64,000 nt of DNA from Pseudonocardia sp. MH-G8. GTDB taxonomy: Bacteria; Actinomycetota; Actinomycetes; Mycobacteriales; Pseudonocardiaceae. Every line of letters begins with the position of its first letter. Position 1 is the stretch's first letter. The stretch lies in the NCBI RefSeq assembly GCF_002262885.1, contig NZ_NKYF01000006.1, positions 1 to 64,000 on the forward strand, given 5' to 3'. The notes beneath the pieces were generated by a model. That model was not told the origin of the DNA, ran no database searches, and worked only from the letters and a program-made list of their open reading frames with translations. Position numbers and translations under genes: made by a program. Below are positions 59,679-64,000 of this stretch, piece after piece.

Positions 59679-59714
59679 CATCAAAGCGACTTGATGCATC
59701 AGGCTGGATTGATG
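59679..59714. promoter_or_regulatory. Tandem ArsR-type operators
   Basis: CATCAA-AGCGAC-TTGATG (59679-59696) is a perfect inverted repeat, and CATCAG-GCTGGA-TTGATG (59697-59714), with one mismatch, abuts it. The form ATCA-N6/7-TGAT is a classical ArsR box. They end just before the ArsR-fusion start, as expected for autoregulation, and leave little room for a leader. Confidence 0.65.
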
Positions 59715-59726
59715 TATCTTCCCGGG

Positions 59727-60500
59727 ATGCCGGACCTGGCACGGCGCACGACGGGTCCGCCGGTCTTCCTCCGACTGGCGGCGCATCCGCTGCGCTGGCA
59801 GCTCCTGACCGCGCTCGCCACCGGTGACCACCGCGTCCGCGAACTCGGCGCCCAGGTCGGCCACCCGCAGAGCCTGGTCTCCTACCACCTGCGCCTCCTG
59901 CGCGACGCGGGGCTGGTCACCGCCACCCGGAGCAGCTTCGACGGTCGGGACAGCTACTACCACCTGGACCTGGACCGCTGCGCGCACGCGCTCGCCGACA
60001 GCGGCTCCGCCCTGCACCCGGCGCTGCGCCGGGACCCCGTGCCACCCCCGGGCCCGCTCGCCGTGCTGTTCGTGTGCACCGGCAACAGCAGCCGGTCACC
60101 GATCGCCGAGTCCCTGTTGCGCCACCACACCGCCGGCGCCGTCACCGTGACGAGCGCCGGCAGCCGACCCAAGCCGCGCCTGCACCCCCACACCATCCGG
60201 GTGCTGCGCGGGTCGTTCGGCATCGACGCCGCCGGCCGCCGCCCCCGACACCTGGACACGCTCGCCGGGCAGCGGTTCGACCACGTCATCACGCTGTGCG
60301 ATCGCGCCCGCGAAACCTGCCCGGAGTTCCCCGACCGTCCCCGACGGACCCACTGGAGCGTCCGCGACCCCGCAACGCCCGAGGGCGGCACCGACGCCAC
60401 GTACTCCGCCTTCGAGCGCGCCGCAGCAGACATCGACACGCGTGTCCGGCACCTGCTGCCGGTCCTCGCCGCCACCTACCGCCAGGAGGGTCTGCCGTGA
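59727..60500 (+). CDS. ArsR regulator fused to a low-molecular-weight phosphatase/arsenate reductase domain
   Basis: A 257-residue fusion. Residues 1-95 form an ArsR-type winged helix: LAAHPLRWQLLTALATGDHR, VRELGAQVGHPQSLVSYHLR and DGRDSYYHLDL. Residues 108-255 form a low-molecular-weight phosphatase fold with the P-loop LFVCTGNSSRSPIAES (C-x5-R) and the acid loop WSVRDPATPEGG; in actinomycetes such domains serve as arsenate reductases. No Cys pair for metalloid binding is evident in the ArsR part. ATG 59727 is chosen, since earlier ATG/TTG starts lie within the operator. Its stop overlaps the VOC gene start. Confidence 0.85.
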   Translation: MPDLARRTTGPPVFLRLAAHPLRWQLLTALATGDHRVRELGAQVGHPQSLVSYHLRLLRDAGLVTATRSSFDGRDSYYHLDLDRCAHALADSGSALHPALRRDPVPPPGPLAVLFVCTGNSSRSPIAESLLRHHTAGAVTVTSAGSRPKPRLHPHTIRVLRGSFGIDAAGRRPRHLDTLAGQRFDHVITLCDRARETCPEFPDRPRRTHWSVRDPATPEGGTDATYSAFERAAADIDTRVRHLLPVLAATYRQEGLP

Positions 60501-60880
60501 ACGCAACCGACCAGTACGTCGGCGTCCGCTACATCGTCGAGGACGTCCAGGCCGCCGTCGACTTCTACACCGGCCACCTCGGCTTCGAGCTCCGCATGAA
60601 CGCCGCACCGGCGTTCGCGGACGTGGTCCGCGGCCGGCTGCGGCTGCTGCTGTCCGGACCCGCCAGCTCCGGCGCACGCGCCACCCCCGCCGACGCCGCG
60701 ACGCCGGGCCGCAACCGCATCCACCTGATCGTCGACGACCTCGATGCCGCCGTCACCCGGTACCGCGACGCCGGCCTGCCGTTCCGCAGCGACATCGTCA
60801 GCGGCCCCGGCGGACGCCAGATCCTGCTCGCCGACCCCGACGGCAACCTCGTCGAGCTGTTCGCGCCCGCCGCGGACTGA
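60497..60880 (+). CDS. VOC/glyoxalase-superfamily protein
   Basis: A 127-residue protein: YVGVRYIVEDVQAAVDFYTG and LGFELRMN start, then NRIHLIVDDLDAAVTRYRDA and ILLADPDGNLVELF close the two beta-alpha-beta-beta-beta modules. His, Glu and similar metal ligands sit at the normal places (the Glu in LVELF). It lacks the Cys pair of the ArsI C-As lyase, so arsenic chemistry is not shown. The GTG at 60497 overlaps the stop of the ArsR fusion and has AGGAGGG upstream; the genes are coupled and presumably co-induced. Confidence 0.85.
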   Translation: MNATDQYVGVRYIVEDVQAAVDFYTGHLGFELRMNAAPAFADVVRGRLRLLLSGPASSGARATPADAATPGRNRIHLIVDDLDAAVTRYRDAGLPFRSDIVSGPGGRQILLADPDGNLVELFAPAAD

Positions 60881-60953
60881 GCAGGCGGTCCGGACGGCAC
60901 CCGGACCGCCACTCGCGGGAGCGTGTGCGCGGTGGGCAGGTCATCATCGCGGC

Positions 60954-61610
60954 ATGCGCACCGAACTGGATCCCGCCGAGCTGGGGCCGCGCCCGTTCTA
61001 CAAGCTGCTCACCGCGGTCGTCGTCCCCCGCCCGATCGCGTGGGTCTCCACCCGCTCCGCCGACGGCACCGACAACCTGGCGCCGCACTCGTTCTTCACG
61101 GTCTCGTGCGTGGATCCGCCGATGGTGCAGTTCACCAGCGTCGGGAAGAAGGACTCGCTGCGCAACGTCCTCGAGACCGGCGAGTTCGTGGTCTGCCTCG
61201 CCACCGAACCGCTGTTCGAGCACGTCAACGCCACGGGCACCAACTTCCCGGCGGGGGTGAGCGAGTTCGGCGAGGTCGGCCTGACGCCCGAGCCCAGCAC
61301 CCACGTGGCGCCGCCGCGGGTCGCCGAATCGCCGGTGGCCCTCGAGTGCCGGCTGCACCGGTCCCTCGAGCTCGGCGACTCGACGGTGGTGATCGGTCGG
61401 GTCCTGCACGCCGCGGTCGCGCCGGACGTGTTCGACGGCGACCCGCACGACGGCGGGCTGCCCGCGATCGGCAGGCTCCGGCCGCTGGCCCGCCTCGGAC
61501 GCGACGAGTGGTCCACGATCGGCGACGTCCTCGACATCACCCGCATCCCGCACCGCGAGTGGCCCGGCCACTTCACGGGCCACCGCCCCGCCGACGGGGG
61601 TGAGGGCTGA
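60954..61610 (+). CDS. Flavin reductase family protein
   Basis: A 218-residue FMN-binding split-barrel of the flavin reductase-like class. YKLLTAVVVPRPIAWVSTRS, NLAPHSFFTVSCVDPPMVQF and KDSLRNVLETGEFVVCLATE are the canonical blocks (R-P-I-A-x-V-S-T and the N-x-x-P-x-S turn). It may reduce flavin for a monooxygenase or act itself on a small molecule. The ATG at 60954 fits the family start. It stands 73 bp after the VOC gene and three bases from the stop of the convergent SDR gene. Confidence 0.88.
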   Translation: MRTELDPAELGPRPFYKLLTAVVVPRPIAWVSTRSADGTDNLAPHSFFTVSCVDPPMVQFTSVGKKDSLRNVLETGEFVVCLATEPLFEHVNATGTNFPAGVSEFGEVGLTPEPSTHVAPPRVAESPVALECRLHRSLELGDSTVVIGRVLHAAVAPDVFDGDPHDGGLPAIGRLRPLARLGRDEWSTIGDVLDITRIPHREWPGHFTGHRPADGGEG

Positions 61611-61613
61611 CGG

Positions 61614-62333
61614 TCAGCCCGGCACCGGCGGGGTCGGTACCCGGCCCGAGGCGATCTCCTCCACCTGGCCGATCACGGCGGCCCGCCACTCCGGCGGGAA
61701 GACCGCGAAGGTGCCGGCGTCGACGGCATCCAGCGCCTCTGCGGCCACGGACGCGGGAGCGACCCCGTCGGTCGACATCCCGCTGGCCACCAGCGCGGGG
61801 CAGACCATGCTGATCGTCACCGGCGTGCCCGCCAGCGCCATGGCGGCGTGCGCCACCACAGCCACCACCGCGTGCTTGGACGGACCGTATGCGCCGCCGC
61901 CCGGGAAGACCGTGAGCCCGGCCAGCGAGGCCGTCACCAGGATGTGCGCCGGCCGGTCGGCAGCGAGGAGCCGGGGCACGAAGGCACGCAGGCCGTTCAC
62001 CACGCCGCCGACGTTGACGTCGAACACCCGCTTCCAGTCTTCGGGGCCGACCTCCCACGGCGCGCCGAGATCGGCGCCGAGCACGCCGGCGTTGAGACAG
62101 ACCAGCGACGCTGCGCCGGCCCGTGCGGCGAGTGCCTCCACGGCGTCGGGATCGGCGACGTCGGTGACCACGGCCGTGCCCCCGGTGCGCGCCGCGACCC
62201 GCGCGAGCGCCTCGGCGTCGACGTCGGCGAGGAACGTGCGGTACCCACGTCCCCGCAGTTCCACCGCAAGCGATGCCCCGATGCCACCGGCGGCGCCGGT
62301 GACGACGGCGAGGGACGGGTCGGTCGTGGTCAT
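61614..62333 (-). CDS. SDR-family oxidoreductase
   Basis: A 239-residue short-chain dehydrogenase: VVTGAAGGIGASLAVELRGRG binds the cofactor (shown complete would be TGAAGGIGASLAVEL), VCLNAGVLG replaces NNAG, VTASLAGLTVFPGGGAYGPSK carries Ser and the Tyr-x-x-x-Lys pair (GAYGPSK). Asp at the end of the second strand (LADVD) suggests NAD preference. The substrate is unknown. It has no clear partner; the small Cys-containing gene lies 21 bp upstream on the same strand. Confidence 0.87.
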   Translation of the reverse strand: MTTTDPSLAVVTGAAGGIGASLAVELRGRGYRTFLADVDAEALARVAARTGGTAVVTDVADPDAVEALAARAGAASLVCLNAGVLGADLGAPWEVGPEDWKRVFDVNVGGVVNGLRAFVPRLLAADRPAHILVTASLAGLTVFPGGGAYGPSKHAVVAVVAHAAMALAGTPVTISMVCPALVASGMSTDGVAPASVAAEALDAVDAGTFAVFPPEWRAAVIGQVEEIASGRVPTPPVPG

Positions 62334-62354
62334 GGCGGAACGGTAACGGCCGCT

Positions 62355-62582
62355 CTAGTCGCCCCCGACCGCCCGGCCCAGCCGCAATCCGTGCAGGTGC
62401 TGGGCGTCGGTGGCGATGTGGTGCAGCGAGCAGGGCCAGCGTTCACCGGAACCGCTGGAGTTGCGGCAGGCCGTGCAACGGCCGAGCCGGTCGGGCACGT
62501 GCGCGGCGAGCAGCCGGCGCCAGACCTCGGGCATCCCGGCCATGACGTCGGCGAGCCCGCCCGGCGTCTCTGGAAGCGTCAC
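62355..62582 (-). CDS. Small Cys-rich protein, possible zinc ribbon, 75 residues
   Basis: A 75-residue protein with GLADVMAGMPEVWRRLLAAH, then PDRLGRCTACRNSSGSGERW and WPCSLHHIATDAQHL. The C-x-x-C ... C-x-L-H arrangement could bind zinc. Similar short proteins with R-C-x-x-C and W-P-C-x-L-H are widespread and unnamed in actinomycetes (my recollection, not searched). Function unknown. The start is ATG 62582. Confidence 0.65.
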   Translation of the reverse strand: MTLPETPGGLADVMAGMPEVWRRLLAAHVPDRLGRCTACRNSSGSGERWPCSLHHIATDAQHLHGLRLGRAVGGD

Positions 62583-62656
62583 GCCCGTTCCAACCCGAAC
62601 CGGTCAGAGGAGCTATTCCACCTGGAGGGTCCTGTCGGCGAACGGCGATCGAGACG

Positions 62657-62704
62657 CGATCGGTCGCCCGTGATGTGCGCCATACCGGCACGCACGACCG
62701 ATCG
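62657..62704. terminator. Stem-loop between the ligase and the small Cys-rich gene
   Basis: CGATCGGTCG (62657-62666) pairs perfectly with CGACCGATCG (62695-62704) across 28 bases. It lies 34 bp after the stop of the ligase (minus strand) and could terminate it. Its GATCGGTC core resembles that of the 71-bp repeat family, which may be chance. Confidence 0.4.
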
Positions 62705-62737
62705 TCGGCCGAAGATCACCGCTGGGCGCAACGGGTG

Positions 62738-64000
62738 TCAGAGGGTGAACTCACCGGACGGGGTCGCGGCGGCGTCGGCGTGCAACTCGGCCTCGCGGCC
62801 GCGCAGCTCGACCCGGCGGATCTTGCCCGAGATCGTCTTGGGCAGGGGCGCGAACTCCAGGCGGCGGATCCGTTTGTAGGGCGCCAGGTTGTCGCGCGCG
62901 AACTGCAGGATCGCCCGCGCGGTCTCCTCCGTGGGCTCGTGCCCCGCCGCGAGCGTCACGTAGGCCTTCGGGACGGCGAGGCGCACCGGGTCCGGCGACG
63001 GCACGACGGCGGCCTCGGCCACCGCGGGGTGCTCGATCAGGACGCTCTCGAGCTCGAAGGGGCTGATGCGGTAGTCGGAGGCCTTGAACACGTCGTCGGA
63101 CCGCCCGACGTAGGTGATGTACCCGTCGGCGTCGCGCGAGCCCACGTCGCCCGTGTGGTAGTAGCCACCTGCCATGGCCTCGGCGTTGCGCTCCGCGTCG
63201 CCGGAGTAGCCGACCATCAGCCCCAGCGGGCGCTGCGCGAGATCGATGCAGATCTCGCCCTCGTCGGCGAGGGCTCCGGAGGCGGGGTCGACCAGGGCGA
63301 TCGGATAGCCCGGGATCGGCCGGCCCATCGAACCCGGCTTCACCGTCTGCCCGGGCGGGTTGCCGATCTGGACCGTGGTCTCGGTCTGCCCGAACCCGTC
63401 GCGGATGCGGATTCCCCACGCCTTCTCGACCTGCTCGATGACCTCCGGGTTGAGCGGCTCCCCCGCCCCGACGACCTTGGCCGGCGGGTTCGGCAGGCTC
63501 GACAGGTCGGCCTGGATCAGCATCCGCCACACGGTCGGCGGCGCGCAGAAGCTCGTGACCCCGCAGCGGTCCAGCACCCCGAGCACGCTCTCGGCGTCGA
63601 ACTTGGCGTAGTTCATGACCAACACGCAGGACTCGGCGATCCACGGCGCGAAGACGTTGCTCCACGCGTGCTTGGCCCAGCCCGGCGAGGAGATGTTGAG
63701 GTGGATGTCACCGGGTCGCAGCCCGATCCAGTAGACGGTCGAGAGGTGCCCGACGGGGTAGGACGCGTGCGTGTGTTCCACGAGCTTCGGCTTCGCGGTG
63801 GTGCCGGAGGTGAAGTACAGCAGCAGCGTGTCCGAGCCACGGGTGACGCCGTCGGGTGCGAAGGCGGGGGACGCGGCGGCCGCGGCGGCGTAGTCGAGCC
63901 ACCCTTCGGGGGCACCGCGCACGGCGATCCGCGTGTAGTTGCCCGCGACGTCGTCGAACTTGCCGGCATCGGCGCCGCCCACCACCACGTGCCCGGCCCC
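62738..64000 (-). CDS. AMP-forming acyl-CoA synthetase, C-terminal part (cut by window edge)
   Basis: An adenylate-forming enzyme running off the window end; about 420 residues are visible. LLLYFTSGTTAKPKLVEHTH is the P-loop A3 motif, GFGQTETTVQIGN the A5 motif, and YYHTGDVGSRDADGYITYVG with GRSDDVFKASDYRISPFELE the A7/A8 region; the terminal Lys lies in KTISGKIRRVELR. The SSPGWAKHAWSNVFAPW block resembles medium-chain acyl/benzoate-type synthetases. The frame remains open to position 64000, so the N-terminal part lies outside. Confidence 0.92.
   Translation of the reverse strand, partial: GAGHVVVGGADAGKFDDVAGNYTRIAVRGAPEGWLDYAAAAAASPAFAPDGVTRGSDTLLLYFTSGTTAKPKLVEHTHASYPVGHLSTVYWIGLRPGDIHLNISSPGWAKHAWSNVFAPWIAESCVLVMNYAKFDAESVLGVLDRCGVTSFCAPPTVWRMLIQADLSSLPNPPAKVVGAGEPLNPEVIEQVEKAWGIRIRDGFGQTETTVQIGNPPGQTVKPGSMGRPIPGYPIALVDPASGALADEGEICIDLAQRPLGLMVGYSGDAERNAEAMAGGYYHTGDVGSRDADGYITYVGRSDDVFKASDYRISPFELESVLIEHPAVAEAAVVPSPDPVRLAVPKAYVTLAAGHEPTEETARAILQFARDNLAPYKRIRRLEFAPLPKTISGKIRRVELRGREAELHADAAATPSGEFTL

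Noticed and set aside
60497..60880. ArsI-type C-As lyase next to the ArsR fusion
   Set aside because: The VOC protein has no Cys residues in the positions needed for arsenic binding.
1..64000. tRNA or rRNA genes
   Set aside because: I looked for T-loop-like GGTTCGA-type sequences and paired acceptor arms and found none that fold; a tRNA scan would be needed to exclude them formally.

Overview
The window is very GC-rich DNA, densely packed with genes in both orientations. It has many GTG starts, F420-type luciferase-like oxidoreductases, MmyB-type regulators and an actinobacterial style of cobalamin genes. All this points to an actinomycete, most likely Pseudonocardiaceae (Pseudonocardia-like); that placement is inference from gene content, not a database match.

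Layout. Positions 1-7,600 hold accessory genes: the edge of an IS66-like transposase, a STAS protein, an F420-type oxidoreductase, an epimerase, a ferredoxin-NADP reductase, a GlxA-type regulator and an AlkZ-like protein. At 7,668-11,116 is part of the beta-ketoadipate pathway (pcaR, pcaB, divergent pcaI-pcaJ) with a clear IclR-type operator. Positions 11,117-12,848 are a gene-free island built of repeats: five tandem 71-bp units, two long hairpins and an imperfect palindrome of about 584 bp. At 12,849-25,477 come a cytochrome P450, stress-type regulators with their targets, a frameshifted SMP-30 gene, a lipoprotein, a phosphopantetheinyl transferase, DNA polymerase IV, NhaA and a DsbA-like protein.

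Positions 25,503-57,112 carry most of a cobalamin (B12) pathway, almost all on the minus strand: a bluB-cobT fusion, cobI, cobN, cysG-type cobA, cbiX, cobH, a cbiG-cobJ fusion, cobL, cobM, cobB, cobO, a ChlI-ChlD-type chelatase subunit, cobQ and cobD. Two cobalamin riboswitches precede cobN and cobH. Cobalt can be inserted by CobN with the ChlID ATPase; the ring is methylated by CobA, CobI, CobJ, CobM and CobL and rearranged by CobH; CobB and CobQ amidate it, CobO adenosylates it, CobD adds the aminopropanol arm, and BluB-CobT makes and activates the lower ligand. Unrelated modules interrupt the run: a PhoD phosphatase, an ECF sigma factor with a YCII protein, TetR with a monooxygenase, a patatin, an aldo/keto reductase and SURF1. 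Positions 57,150-64,000 hold a two-component system, an ArsR-arsenate reductase fusion with tandem operators, small enzymes and a truncated acyl-CoA ligase.

The most unusual signal is a set of short palindromic elements scattered through the B12 region. Two related 57-bp copies lie in frame inside cobN and cbiG-cobJ and encode matching 19-residue inserts. Two others are perfect 21-bp hairpins that differ by a compensatory base change. The stop codon of the ECF sigma gene also falls inside the conserved B12 box of the second riboswitch.
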